The notes beneath the pieces were generated by a model. It did no database searches, had not been told where the DNA came from, and saw nothing but the letters and a program-made list of their open reading frames with translations. From an uncultured Rubripirellula sp. (GTDB lineage Bacteria > Planctomycetota > Planctomycetia > Pirellulales > Pirellulaceae), in NCBI GenBank assembly GCA_938045805.1, contig CALIBL010000012.1, positions 1-41,492 on the forward strand: a stretch of DNA of 41,492 nt. The letters run 5' to 3'. The translations under genes were made by a program, and so were the position numbers. Of the stretch, positions 26,031 through 35,527 are shown in pieces. Every line of letters begins with the position of its first letter. Position 1 is the stretch's first letter.

Positions 26031-27158
26031 ATGGACCCAGCACCTCTCAATGCAATCACGCCGCCACCGACGGACCCAACCAAAATCTTTGAATACTTTC
26101 GGGGTTGTTATGCCACGGAATTGTTGACCGCTGCGGTGGCACACTTTGATCTTTTTGGTCAACTCAGTCGAGGCACTTTTAGCGAGAGTGCACTGGCCGA
26201 AGCGATTGGGCTTCAGAAGCGGCCAGCGGTTGTGCTTTTTACTGCCTTACGTGCGATGGGACTTCTGGAGAATCGTGGCAGCCACGTGGTCGCCACCGAG
26301 TACGCCAATAATCATCTAATCCCCGGCGGTCTCTACGATGTTGGCAATTATATCGGCCTCGCAGCAAGTTCACCGGGCGTTTTGGGGATGGTAGAACTGC
26401 TCCGAACCAACCAACCACTTGACCCGCAAGGCGACGGTGCGGCCTTCATTTACCGAGACGGTATCAAGTCAGCGATGGAAGCGACAGACTCAGCGCGTCA
26501 CCTAACACTCTCACTCTCGGGACGAGCCAAGAATGTCGCGCCTAGCTTCGCAAGCGTTGTCGATCTGCCGCCAAACGCGAACATTTTGGACCTTGGTGGA
26601 GGAACAGGCATTTACGCTTACGCCCTGCTGCAGAAAAACCAAACCGCCAAAGCCACCATTCTCGATCGCCCAGAGGTTTTGCGTGTTGCGCAAGAAATGG
26701 CACAGCAGTACGGGATCGCTGACCGAGTCACATTTCAGGAAGGCGATATGTTTGCTGACCCGATTCATCAATCCATCGCGACGGAACAATCTGGTGATGT
26801 TTCGGCGTCAGAAGGGGCACCTGTAGATACCAACGTCAACAGCGACGGTTACGACATCGTGCTGCTGTCGAACATCCTGCATGACTGGGATGAACCGGAA
26901 TGCCGACTGCTTGTCGCCAAGGCGTCGGAGGCATTGAAAACCGGTGGGCAGCTGCTCATCCACGATGTTTTCTTGAACGATGAAATGGATGGACCTTTAC
27001 CAATCGCTCTTTATTCCGCATCCCTGTTTTCCCTAACCGAAGGTAGAGCATATAGCGCCGCAGAGTATCGCGGCTGGCTCGCGGACTCACGCCTCAAGCC
27101 TCAGGAAATCCGAGAGACGATGGTTCACTGCGGTGTACTCGCGGGTGTGAAAGAGTAA
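26031..27158 (+). CDS. SAM-dependent O-methyltransferase (plant/acetylserotonin OMT-like)
   Basis: Encodes 375 residues. The N-terminal winged-helix dimerisation domain (about 16-90: IFEYFRGCYATELL, RPAVVLFTALRAMGLLE) precedes a class I methyltransferase fold with SAM motif LDLGGGTG (residues about 187-194), the adenosine acidic residue in ILDRPEV, and the LHDWDEPECR motif whose histidine is the catalytic base in this family. It should methylate a hydroxyl group of a small molecule; the acceptor is unknown. A polar insert (about 250-275) is longer than usual. No pathway partner is adjacent. A hairpin follows immediately after the stop. Confidence 0.85.
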   Translation: MDPAPLNAITPPPTDPTKIFEYFRGCYATELLTAAVAHFDLFGQLSRGTFSESALAEAIGLQKRPAVVLFTALRAMGLLENRGSHVVATEYANNHLIPGGLYDVGNYIGLAASSPGVLGMVELLRTNQPLDPQGDGAAFIYRDGIKSAMEATDSARHLTLSLSGRAKNVAPSFASVVDLPPNANILDLGGGTGIYAYALLQKNQTAKATILDRPEVLRVAQEMAQQYGIADRVTFQEGDMFADPIHQSIATEQSGDVSASEGAPVDTNVNSDGYDIVLLSNILHDWDEPECRLLVAKASEALKTGGQLLIHDVFLNDEMDGPLPIALYSASLFSLTEGRAYSAAEYRGWLADSRLKPQEIRETMVHCGVLAGVKE

Positions 27159-27179
27159 GCCCCTTGGAATTCAAGGGGC
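27159..27179. terminator. Perfect hairpin between convergent methyltransferase and fumC genes
   Basis: GCCCCTTG (27159-27166) and CAAGGGGC (27172-27179) form an 8-bp stem with the 5-nt loop GAATT, starting right after the methyltransferase stop. No T-run on either side; it may act as a bidirectional or factor-assisted terminator. Confidence 0.4.
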
Positions 27180-27198
27180 AACACCTGTGCATGAAGAT

Positions 27199-28623
27199 TC
27201 ACTCTTGAGGCTCAGTCATGCTCCAAGGATCAAGCGCTTTGGTCAGCGTCTCTTCGGGAAGAATCTCTTTCTCAAGACATAACTCACGAATGGTTTGCCC
27301 ACTGGTAAAGGCCTCTTTTGCCAACTTTGCTGCCATCTCATAACCGATCAAAGGATTGAGGCTGGTACACATCGAAAGGCTTTGCTCAACCGCCGCTTCA
27401 CAAGCTTGCTCGTTTGCTTCCATCCCATCGAGACAGAAATCGATAAAGGCTTCTACACCCGAAGCGAGCAAGTGGATCGACTCCAGAGCGGTATGGGCCA
27501 TGACAGGCATCATGATATTGAGCTGAAAATTCCCACCTGCTGCTCCACTGACCGTCATGCAGGTGTCATTACCCATCACTCGAGCGGTCAACTGCATCAT
27601 CGATTCACACATCACCGGATTCACCTTACCGGGCATGATTGAACTTCCAGGCTGGCGACTTGGCAAGGAAACTTCATAGAAGCCACAACGAGGTCCGCTA
27701 CCCAACCAGCGGATGTTATTGGCAACATTGAACAATGTCTGTGCGACTGTTTTCAAAGAACCGTGCGACTGCACCAAGGCGTCCCGCTGTGCATTACCTT
27801 CGAAGTGATTGACCGATTCGATAAAACCGAGCCCGGTTTTTTCCGCCAGCACAGCTGCGACTCTCGCACCAAACTCAGGGTGAGTATTGATCCCGCTACC
27901 GACTGCGGTCCCCCCAACCGGTAGTTCCAAAACCGCATCACGAGCGGCCGTTGCTCGCTCAATGGATAACTCGATCTGCCGAGCAAAGCCACCAAACTCC
28001 TGTCCCAAACGCAAGGGTGTCGCATCCATTAGGTGCGTACGACCGATCTTGATCACGCGATCCCACTTTTCTGCTTTTTCAACCAAGGCAGCATGCATTC
28101 GCCTCAGAGCAGGCAAGAGCGATTGTTCGATGGTATTTGCGACGGCAACATGAATGGCAGTCGGGAAGGTGTCATTGGTACTCTGCCCCATGTTGACGTG
28201 ATCGTTGGGGTGAACCAACTTCTGCTCACTCATTCGATCGCCGCCGGCAATCTCCGTTGCTCGATTGCTGATCACCTCATTGATATTCATGTTACTGCTG
28301 GTACCGCTGCCGGTCTGAAAGACGTCGACCGGGAATTGATCAGCCAGTTTGCCATCCGCCACCTCCAGTGCAGCATTGAGCATCGCTTGAACTTGCTCAT
28401 CATTAAGGGGTTGCTTGCCGCTACCGGTGAGCTTCCCGAGATCGCGATTCGCCACGCCGCAGGCGTACTTCACCAACCCCATGGCCGAGACCATCGTGGC
28501 AGGAAGCGACCAACCACTAATTGGGAAATTTTCCACTGCTCGCTGGGTCTGCGCCCCGTAGTACGCATTGGCAGGGACTTCGACCGTGCCCATGGAATCC
28601 CGCTCGGTTCGCATTTCAGTCAT
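27199..28623 (-). CDS. fumC: Fumarate hydratase class II
   Basis: Encodes 474 residues. Class II fumarase (FumC/aspartase superfamily): TERDSMGTVEVPANAYYGAQTQRA at the start is split around the family's first conserved region, TGSGTSSNMNINEVISNRA gives the substrate-binding region, GRTHLMDATPLRLGQEF the second, and GSSIMPGKVNPV the signature loop. It interconverts fumarate and L-malate in the TCA cycle and needs no iron-sulfur cluster. Aspartase is the main alternative, but the GRTHLMDATP wording favours fumarase. Start: ATG at 28623; TTG at 28632 is less likely. It faces the methyltransferase gene. Confidence 0.95.
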   Translation of the reverse strand: MTEMRTERDSMGTVEVPANAYYGAQTQRAVENFPISGWSLPATMVSAMGLVKYACGVANRDLGKLTGSGKQPLNDEQVQAMLNAALEVADGKLADQFPVDVFQTGSGTSSNMNINEVISNRATEIAGGDRMSEQKLVHPNDHVNMGQSTNDTFPTAIHVAVANTIEQSLLPALRRMHAALVEKAEKWDRVIKIGRTHLMDATPLRLGQEFGGFARQIELSIERATAARDAVLELPVGGTAVGSGINTHPEFGARVAAVLAEKTGLGFIESVNHFEGNAQRDALVQSHGSLKTVAQTLFNVANNIRWLGSGPRCGFYEVSLPSRQPGSSIMPGKVNPVMCESMMQLTARVMGNDTCMTVSGAAGGNFQLNIMMPVMAHTALESIHLLASGVEAFIDFCLDGMEANEQACEAAVEQSLSMCTSLNPLIGYEMAAKLAKEAFTSGQTIRELCLEKEILPEETLTKALDPWSMTEPQE

Positions 28624-28824
28624 CGATTTCAAGACTCAATTGAAGGAGAAAGTAATTGGATGAGGAACAAGTCATGAGTGCCTAGGTCGGCACTTCTCAA
28701 ACTTCGGATATCATAAATCGAGAATGCAAATACAGCGAGATGGGGCAGAACTTGCATTATGGATACGTTCCCGTGACAATTCGGCCGACCATGACGATCT
28801 TGAAGGATCACGAACCCACGGTTG

Positions 28825-30096
28825 ATGGAAACGACTGCTGAAGTCTTTCCAAACTTGCTTTCATCTCCCGATTTTTGTCACCCACTCCGCATCTTTAACT
28901 CGATCACTGGAATTCAAACCGTGACAGCCGATCAGAACCAGAACTCGCAGCTTTTTGAAAGAAAAGATTCGAGTAACAGTCCAAGCACTCAATGGGTCAA
29001 CGCAAATCCATCCGCTGGCCGTTACCTTGCCGGTACATTGGTTGCTCTATTCCTCTCAACGATGGTCACTGCGGCAGATCCATCCGATGCCTCGATCACC
29101 TTTTCAGGTACCGGGAAGGAGACCAAACGGACGACGGCGTACGCGAAGAACGAGCCATCTGGCTCAGCCAAGTCGATGGCAATTGGCAATCCATTTGGCA
29201 TCGAGATCATGGGTGAAAGTGTTTGGATTACCTCGGTGGATGACCACTGCATTTACTATGGTCCAATGTCGGGGAAATCATTGACTCGCGTCGCGGGTAA
29301 TGGATTGCAGGGGTACAGTGGTGATGGCGGTCCAGCGACCGAAGCGACCTTCAACTGGCCTCACGAAGTTCGGGCCGACGCTGCCGGAAATCTCTTCATC
29401 GCGGACACGCGAAACCATGTCATCCGCAAAGTCGATGCTGCCACCGGCATCGTGAGCACCTTAGCGGGCGACGGCACGGAAGGTTTTGCGGGAGATGGTG
29501 AGAGCGGGACGAAAGTGCAGTTTCGACAGCCCCACAGTGTTGTCCTCGATGGAAGAGGCGGATTACTGATTGCTGATACAGTGAACCATCGCCTTCGCCG
29601 CCTCAATCTCTCCACCGGCGTGGTGACGACCATCAGCGGCACGGGCGAACGCAAACTTCCTCAAGATGGACAGCTCGCTCTAGGTGCCCCACTTCTCGGA
29701 CCTCGCTCACTGGCCATTGATGAGCAATCGATATGGATTGCATTGCGTGAAGGAAATAGTGTTTGGCGTATCGACCGAGAAACCAACCGCCTGCACCACG
29801 TAGCGGGCACCGGAAAGAAGGGTTACTCGCAGGAGGGTGGCCCGGCGGATCAAGCATTGTTCCGAGGCCCCAAAGGATTGGTGATCGATGATCGAGGCGG
29901 AATCTTGCTGGTGGACACCGAAAATCAGGCAGTCCGTCGAATCGACCTGAAAGCTAACACGGTGACGACGGTTCTCGGGGAACGAGCGTTGGTTCACAAA
30001 ACCACACTCAAACGGCCCCACGGAATCGGATTCTCCCGGCAATACGGCTTCATGGTCGGTGACTCAGAAAATCATCGTGTCCTATTGGCCAAGTAA
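28825..30096 (+). CDS. Secreted NHL-repeat beta-propeller protein
   Basis: Encodes up to 423 residues. Five NHL-type blades are visible, for example LFIADTRNHVIRKVD, LLIADTVNHRLRRLN, ILLVDTENQAVRRID and FMVGDSENHRVLL, alternating with VAGNGLQGYSGDGGPA-type segments. This makes a beta propeller of the kind found in exported planctomycete proteins; propellers bind partners or substrates, and no enzymatic residue set is evident. A hydrophobic segment (YLAGTLVALFLSTMVTAA) sits about 68 residues from the given start, too far for a normal signal peptide, so the real start may be later, for instance GTG at 28921. Divergent from fumC. Confidence 0.75.
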   Translation: METTAEVFPNLLSSPDFCHPLRIFNSITGIQTVTADQNQNSQLFERKDSSNSPSTQWVNANPSAGRYLAGTLVALFLSTMVTAADPSDASITFSGTGKETKRTTAYAKNEPSGSAKSMAIGNPFGIEIMGESVWITSVDDHCIYYGPMSGKSLTRVAGNGLQGYSGDGGPATEATFNWPHEVRADAAGNLFIADTRNHVIRKVDAATGIVSTLAGDGTEGFAGDGESGTKVQFRQPHSVVLDGRGGLLIADTVNHRLRRLNLSTGVVTTISGTGERKLPQDGQLALGAPLLGPRSLAIDEQSIWIALREGNSVWRIDRETNRLHHVAGTGKKGYSQEGGPADQALFRGPKGLVIDDRGGILLVDTENQAVRRIDLKANTVTTVLGERALVHKTTLKRPHGIGFSRQYGFMVGDSENHRVLLAK

Positions 30097-30140
30097 GACG
30101 TCCCCCCGACTGCTCCGCAAGGATCACTCAGGTTTGCAAT

Positions 30141-30229
30141 AAGGGGTCAGACCCCATTTACGCATCAGGCCCCTTCTCACACGACAGAACACTTCTAACG
30201 CAAGAAGGGTCCTGACCCCTTTTCTGCGC
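30141..30229. repeat. REPIN-like pair of inverted REP elements
   Basis: The first copy, AAGGGGTCAGACCCCATTTACGC (30141-30163, first 20 bases AAGGGGTCAGACCCCATTTA), holds the palindrome GGGGTCAGACCCC. The second (30205-30229) is its imperfect inverted copy: reverse-complemented it begins AAAAGGGGTCAGGACCCTT. The arms face each other over about 40 bases, the arrangement of a REPIN. Similar GGGGTC-palindromes accompany REP-associated tyrosine transposases; none is encoded here. Confidence 0.65.
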
Positions 30230-30357
30230 GACGCAACTTTTGGTGCTTCCTTTTTTACGATGGAGGCCAAAGAGGCGCGGACGCTTTGGGGTGAAAAACG
30301 TACAATCAGGCCGCCGGATCGCGAAAAATGGAGTGAAATCTGCGCGACAGGTTATCC

Positions 30358-33300
30358 ATGGCTGATCCGCCCGCTGCAACGAGTCGTCCCCTCAGAGAAA
30401 TCCACACCTTTTCAGTGCCCATGTCCGCTCCCGAACGACCATTACGTGCCCTCGCCAGCAGCCCCAAGTTCCCCGCGATGGAACTTGACATCCTGCAGTA
30501 CTGGGACGACCACGATGTCTACGCCCAATCGCTTCGTCGCCGTGCGGATTCCCCGTCATTCGTCTTCTACGAGGGGCCTCCGACAGCCAATGGACTCCCT
30601 CACCCTGGGCACTGCTTGACTCGCAGCATCAAGGATGTTTTTCCTCGATACAAAACCATGCGCGGCTTCCGATGTGAACGCAAAGCGGGGTGGGACACCC
30701 ACGGTCTGCCAGTGGAAGTTGAAGTCGGCAAAGAGATGGGGATTCATAGCAAGGAAGAGATCGAAGCGTTTGGTGAGGAACCCTTCATCCAAAAATGCCA
30801 GCAGAGTGTTTGGCGTTACATGCAGCAGTGGCAAGAACTGACGCGTCGTCTCGGATTTTGGGTTGATCTCGATGAAGCGTACGTCACCTACCATCAAAGC
30901 TATGTCGAAAGTGTTTGGTGGAGTCTCAAGAACCTCTTTGATCGAGGCTTGCTCTATCAGGGTCACAAAATCGTCTGGTGGTGGGCGCAAGGTGGCACCG
31001 CCCTGTCTTCAGGGGAAGTGGGGCAGGGTTACCGCGAAGTTGCAGACCCGAGCGTTTACGTCCTGTTTCCGCTAGTGGATCACCCCAGTCGATCGCTCGT
31101 GGTTTGGACGACCACACCCTGGACGCTTCCAAGCAACATGTATGCTGCAGTCCATCCCACTGGGGTTGAATACTGCGTTGTTCGCGACCCAGAAACCAAC
31201 CAAGAATTAGTACTCGCGAAAGCTCTCCTCGAAACGATCTCAACCAAGCTCAAGCGTGAACTCGAATGGATCGAGGACATTCAAGCCTCTGATCTGATCG
31301 GCCTACGGTATGAACCTCCCACACCCCACTATCGCAATTCGACCGGCGACCCTGAGGGTGAATTGGTCGGCGGAGGTACCGAGCATCTTTACTGGCGCAT
31401 CGTGCCGGCAGATTTTGTGACCACCGAATCTGGAAGTGGGATCGTGCATCAGGCGCCCGCGTTCGGTGAGGTCGACCACGACGTGTTGGTTGAACAGCAG
31501 CGGAGATTTGTCGAAGGTCAACGCCCAGAGCTTTTGTGCGCGGTGGGTCCTGATGGAAAATTCACCGACGATTTTGATACCTTCCAAGACCACACCTTTG
31601 CCGGAACCTGGGTCAAGGATGGGGACAAGCCAATGGCTCGCGCCCTTAAAAGCATCGGACGCTTACTACACCAAGAGCAATACCTGCACGAATACCCATT
31701 CTGTTGGCGAGCCAAGAACGACCCGCTGATTCAGTATCCACGCAGAAGTTGGTTCATTCGGACCACCAAGTTCCGCAACATGATGCTCAAGAACAACGCA
31801 GAGATCGGCTGGCAACCCGAGCACATTAAGGATGGCCGCTTCGGTAATTTCCTCGAATCCAACGTTGACTGGGCCCTCTCACGGGAGCGTTACTGGGGGA
31901 CTCCGCTGCCGATTTGGGTCTGTCAAGAAACTGGCCGCATGGAGGCCATCGGCAGTTACGAGGAGCTACTGAACAAACCGGGGATCGACGGAACACAGGT
32001 TTGGGAGGAAGCCAAAGCCGCGCAGCCTGACCTGGTGGATGACCTTCGCGTTCACAAACCGTACATCGATGCGGTCACCTACGCTTCGCCATTCGCGGAT
32101 GGGGCGAGAATGAAGCGAGTCACTGAAGTCATCGACTGCTGGTACGACAGCGGCGCGATGCCGTTCGCCCAATGGGGATGGCCGCACCAGAATTCAGAGC
32201 GTTTCAAAGATCAATTCCCCGCAGACTTCATTAGCGAAGCTCTTGATCAGACGCGTGGATGGTTCTACAGCCAACTCGCCATCAGCACGATGCTGTTTGG
32301 AGAAGGATCACAGATCTGCGATGAGGGGTTCACCGCCGATGATCCCCACTCACAGGAAATCGCCAAGCAGCAGCCGTTCCCGCATCCTTTCCGCAACTGC
32401 ATCGTCCTCGGTTTGATGCTCGGCGAGGACGGAAACAAGATGAGCAAGAGCGAACGCAATTACCGTGAGCCTCGCGAGATCTTTGATCGCTACGGCGCAG
32501 ACGCTCTTCGTTGGTTCTTCTTTTCGGGCCAGCCGCCGTGGACAGCAATTCGTTACCGTGAGCAATCGATTAAGGAATCGATCCCCGAATTTCTACTACG
32601 ACTCTGGAACGTTGCAAGTTTCTTCACCATCTACGCCGAGATTGACGGGTTTGAGCCGGCTTCAGCAAGCGGTGCCGATGAACAACTCACACCTGAAAGC
32701 TTCGCGTCAGCACCAACCTATCGTGCACCCGCTGCACGAAGTGAAATCGATCGTTGGATTCTTTCGGAGTTGAACCAAACCATCCAGATCGTCACTGAAC
32801 GAATGGATCGACTCGATAACTACAATGCATGCCAAGCCATCACCGAACTAATCGATGGACTAAGCAATTGGTACGTCCGTCGATCACGCGATCGTTTTTG
32901 GGCCAATGCGGACGACAGCAACACTGAGCAGGACAAGGCAGATGCCTACTGGACTCTTTACGAAACCCTGCTGCAGGTTTCAAAGCTCATCGCCCCATTC
33001 GTGCCCTTCCTATCAGAAACCCTGTTCCGACACCTCGCAGAACCCTTTGGCGACAAGGTGCTAAAGAGCGTCCACCTCTGCGACTACCCCAGCGTCGATC
33101 AGTCTCAAATTGACGGCGAATTGTCAGAGTCAATGAAGGTCCTACGCGAGATCGCTTCGCTCGGTCGAGCCGCTCGAGCGGAAGCAAAACTCAAAGTACG
33201 CTTACCACTGTCTCGGGTGGAAGTGGTTCTAAAAGATGACCATCAGATCCAGTGGCTTGAAACGCATAACGAACTAGTCCGAGAAGAACTTAACGTCAAA

Positions 33301-33861
33301 TCGGTCGATTACACCACTGACGGTGATCAATACGTGCAGTACACCGTTGTTCCTAATTTCAAGCTCCTCGGTCCCAAAGTTGGCAAACAGGTGCCCGCTG
33401 TAAAGAAGGCTCTTCAAGAAGCCGATGGGAATCTTCTGCTGCAGTCGCTGCAGAATGACGGCGTCGTGACTCTCGATCTCCCCGATGGTCCACTCCAACT
33501 GACCGGTGAAGAGATCGAAGTCCGGCTGCAAGCGAAAGATGGCTGGGCTGCGGCACAAGGAAAAAGCTGCGTCGTCGTTCTCAATACCGAGGTCACCGAC
33601 GATCTCCGCCGTGAAGGAATCGCCAAGGATTTAATTCGTACCATCCAAAACCAGCGGAAAGCAATCGAGTGCGAATACACGGATCGAATTCAAGTCGCGG
33701 TCGTCACAGATTCCGAAGAAGCCAATGCCGCAATTGCCGCTTTTGGTGAGATGATCGCCGGCGAGACGCTCGCAAACGAGCTCTCATCCGATCCAATCGC
33801 TAACGCCGAAGCTGTCGATACCGAATACGGCATGGTTTACGTTACGAAGGTGCAGGACTGA
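30358..33861 (+). CDS. ileS: Isoleucyl-tRNA synthetase, type 2 (eukaryote-like)
   Basis: Encodes 1167 residues. Class I signature HPGH (82-85) in [15 protein letters not shown] and KMSKS (694-698) in [27 protein letters not shown] and the editing-domain region ([11 protein letters not shown]) are present. The KMSKSxxNY wording, the long C-terminal domain and the absence of the C-terminal four-cysteine zinc site of type 1 enzymes indicate type 2 IleRS, the class found in eukaryotes and associated with mupirocin resistance. It charges tRNA-Ile with isoleucine and edits valine. Start: ATG at 30358; ATG at 30421 is possible. The purN start lies two bases after the stop, so the two are co-transcribed. 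Upstream is the REPIN-like element. Confidence 0.95.
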   Translation: MADPPAATSRPLREIHTFSVPMSAPERPLRALASSPKFPAMELDILQYWDDHDVYAQSLRRRADSPSFVFYEGPPTANGLPHPGHCLTRSIKDVFPRYKTMRGFRCERKAGWDTHGLPVEVEVGKEMGIHSKEEIEAFGEEPFIQKCQQSVWRYMQQWQELTRRLGFWVDLDEAYVTYHQSYVESVWWSLKNLFDRGLLYQGHKIVWWWAQGGTALSSGEVGQGYREVADPSVYVLFPLVDHPSRSLVVWTTTPWTLPSNMYAAVHPTGVEYCVVRDPETNQELVLAKALLETISTKLKRELEWIEDIQASDLIGLRYEPPTPHYRNSTGDPEGELVGGGTEHLYWRIVPADFVTTESGSGIVHQAPAFGEVDHDVLVEQQRRFVEGQRPELLCAVGPDGKFTDDFDTFQDHTFAGTWVKDGDKPMARALKSIGRLLHQEQYLHEYPFCWRAKNDPLIQYPRRSWFIRTTKFRNMMLKNNAEIGWQPEHIKDGRFGNFLESNVDWALSRERYWGTPLPIWVCQETGRMEAIGSYEELLNKPGIDGTQVWEEAKAAQPDLVDDLRVHKPYIDAVTYASPFADGARMKRVTEVIDCWYDSGAMPFAQWGWPHQNSERFKDQFPADFISEALDQTRGWFYSQLAISTMLFGEGSQICDEGFTADDPHSQEIAKQQPFPHPFRNCIVLGLMLGEDGNKMSKSERNYREPREIFDRYGADALRWFFFSGQPPWTAIRYREQSIKESIPEFLLRLWNVASFFTIYAEIDGFEPASASGADEQLTPESFASAPTYRAPAARSEIDRWILSELNQTIQIVTERMDRLDNYNACQAITELIDGLSNWYVRRSRDRFWANADDSNTEQDKADAYWTLYETLLQVSKLIAPFVPFLSETLFRHLAEPFGDKVLKSVHLCDYPSVDQSQIDGELSESMKVLREIASLGRAARAEAKLKVRLPLSRVEVVLKDDHQIQWLETHNELVREELNVKSVDYTTDGDQYVQYTVVPNFKLLGPKVGKQVPAVKKALQEADGNLLLQSLQNDGVVTLDLPDGPLQLTGEEIEVRLQAKDGWAAAQGKSCVVVLNTEVTDDLRREGIAKDLIRTIQNQRKAIECEYTDRIQVAVVTDSEEANAAIAAFGEMIAGETLANELSSDPIANAEAVDTEYGMVYVTKVQD

Positions 33862-33863
33862 GC

Positions 33864-34466
33864 ATGTCAAAGCCACGGATGCCGATCACCGTCTTTCTGA
33901 GTGGAGGCGGTAGATCGTTATCGAATTTGATTGAAGCAAATCAGGTCGGAAAGATCGCTGTCGACTTTCGCTCAGTGATTAGCAGTAGCAGCCGAGTGCG
34001 TGGGGTGCAAATTGCCCGAGATGCGGGAATCAACACCGAAGTGATTCTCAAGACCCATCACCCCGATCCGGCAGATTATTGCCGCGCCATGTTTCAGCCC
34101 TGTCGTGACAATGGATCCGAACTGGTGGTGATGGCTGGCTTTCTCAAGCACGTCCTGATTCCCGACGACTTTCAGAATCGAGTGCTAAATATCCACCCCT
34201 CGCTGCTCCCGAGTTTCGGTGGTGAGGGCATGTACGGTCATCATGTTCATCAAGCTGCCATCGAGAAGGGTGTCAGAGTCAGTGGATGCACCGCTCACTA
34301 CGTCGACAATCAATACGACAACGGACCGATCCTGCACCAACGTTCCTGCAGCGTGATGCCGGGTGATGATGCGGATCACTTAGCTGCACGTGTCTTCGAG
34401 CAAGAGTGCCTTGCCTTGCCAGAAGCTATTGCAATGCATTACGAAAATTGGCTGTCAGAGAGATAA
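33864..34466 (+). CDS. purN: Phosphoribosylglycinamide formyltransferase
   Basis: Encodes 200 residues, the usual length. Formyltransferase motif NIHPSLLPSFGG places catalytic N109 and H111, and YDNGPI gives D152; TAHYVDNQYDNG is the conserved folate loop. The N-terminal VFLSGGGRSLSNLIEA is the phosphate-binding region. It transfers a formyl group from 10-formyl-tetrahydrofolate to glycinamide ribonucleotide in purine synthesis. ATG at 33864 lies two bases after the ileS stop, an unusual pairing with translational coupling likely. Convergent with the rhomboid-like gene. Confidence 0.92.
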   Translation: MSKPRMPITVFLSGGGRSLSNLIEANQVGKIAVDFRSVISSSSRVRGVQIARDAGINTEVILKTHHPDPADYCRAMFQPCRDNGSELVVMAGFLKHVLIPDDFQNRVLNIHPSLLPSFGGEGMYGHHVHQAAIEKGVRVSGCTAHYVDNQYDNGPILHQRSCSVMPGDDADHLAARVFEQECLALPEAIAMHYENWLSER

Positions 34467-34535
34467 TCCAACATCTCTCAGAAGAAGAAACAGCAAGACC
34501 GTCCAACGGTAACACCGCGCAATCTCGTCGTTCAG

Positions 34536-35327
34536 CTATTCGGTCTCTTTATGCTCATGATCACGCAGATGATCCGAGCAGTACGCATACTCGCCGCCAC
34601 ATTTTGAGCAGTAGCGAAAGTCCATGTCTGGGGCTTTGTTACTATCGATGCCGCAAGCAGCACAGGTGTGACGAGGCTTGTTTGGATTAATCTTCACCTG
34701 CTTCGACTCCCACTGCATTTTCCTTTGCTTGACCTTGGCTTTGTGGAAAAGCATCGGAGCAAAGAAGATAATGTAGTTTCCGAGAGCCGCCGAGATCATC
34801 ATTTTGGCAGCAAGATCACCGGCGAAGAACACCACGCCGTAACCGAGTGCCTGCAAGTACGCGAGCCATCTTATCTGTACCGGCAGGATCAAGAACAACC
34901 TCAATTCAAACCGAGGAAAATAAGTCGCGAAGGCGAGAAAAATGGATCCCTGCAGAAACAGCCCCACAGCGAGACGATCTGGAGCTACGGCAGCCGAAGC
35001 CACCGTCAACAGATAACCGAGGTAAAAGAAGAGGTTATAGCGAACCGTACCCCACGTCTGCTCAAGGGCCGACCCCATCAAGTGAAAGAGATACAGCGCA
35101 AAGAACAGAAACAGTGGATTGGTGGCTGGAGGGATCATCATGAAAGTGATCAAACGCCAAACTTCACCCGACATTACATCGGACCAACGCAGCGCAGCAC
35201 GCTCCAGAAGGCCGGGTTGAGCTGCCGCAGCCAAAAAGACGACCACCTGAAGAACGATGATCGTCATCGTCAAATTGGGGATCACAATGGGACGAACGAT
35301 TCGGTCAAGGCGATCAAGGAGTTTCAT
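34536..35327 (-). CDS. Rhomboid-like membrane protein without catalytic dyad, with C-terminal zinc ribbon
   Basis: Encodes 263 residues. Six hydrophobic segments in the first 200 residues and the motif GEVWRLITFMMIPP fit the rhomboid fold. The region that should carry the GxSG serine reads VGLFLQGSIFLAFATYFP, and the last segment (AAKMMISAALGNYIIFF) lacks the partner histidine, so it is probably proteolytically inactive. The C-terminus has CAACG, CSKCG and YCSDHLRDHEH, resembling a zinc ribbon with extra His/Cys ligands, facing the cytosol by prediction. Inactive rhomboids can bind or escort membrane proteins; this role is inference. ATG at 35327. Divergent from the haem-domain gene 200 bases away. 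Confidence 0.75.
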   Translation of the reverse strand: MKLLDRLDRIVRPIVIPNLTMTIIVLQVVVFLAAAAQPGLLERAALRWSDVMSGEVWRLITFMMIPPATNPLFLFFALYLFHLMGSALEQTWGTVRYNLFFYLGYLLTVASAAVAPDRLAVGLFLQGSIFLAFATYFPRFELRLFLILPVQIRWLAYLQALGYGVVFFAGDLAAKMMISAALGNYIIFFAPMLFHKAKVKQRKMQWESKQVKINPNKPRHTCAACGIDSNKAPDMDFRYCSKCGGEYAYCSDHLRDHEHKETE

Positions 35328-35527
35328 GCGTCTTTTGTTTTCAAGTTTGCTGATGCGACAAATCCAAGGTAACCGACCCCGCCCGTATTGGCGATGCCAG
35401 ATTGTAGGCAGAGAAACAGGGATGCGTTACGATTTGGAGCAGTTGCGGGTATGAATCAGCAAACGAATCGCAACCCATTTGAAGATTCATCACTTCTCCA
35501 ATAATGAATATCCCAAAGTGAGAAAAT

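Noticed and set aside
25826..26092. 88-codon plus-strand frame before the methyltransferase
   Set aside because: Overlaps the cupin start and the methyltransferase start out of frame, and is Gln/His-rich without any recognisable domain.
27159..27179. Restriction-type palindrome or attachment site
   Set aside because: It is a short hairpin right after a stop codon between convergent genes, best read as a 3' end element; no integrase is nearby.
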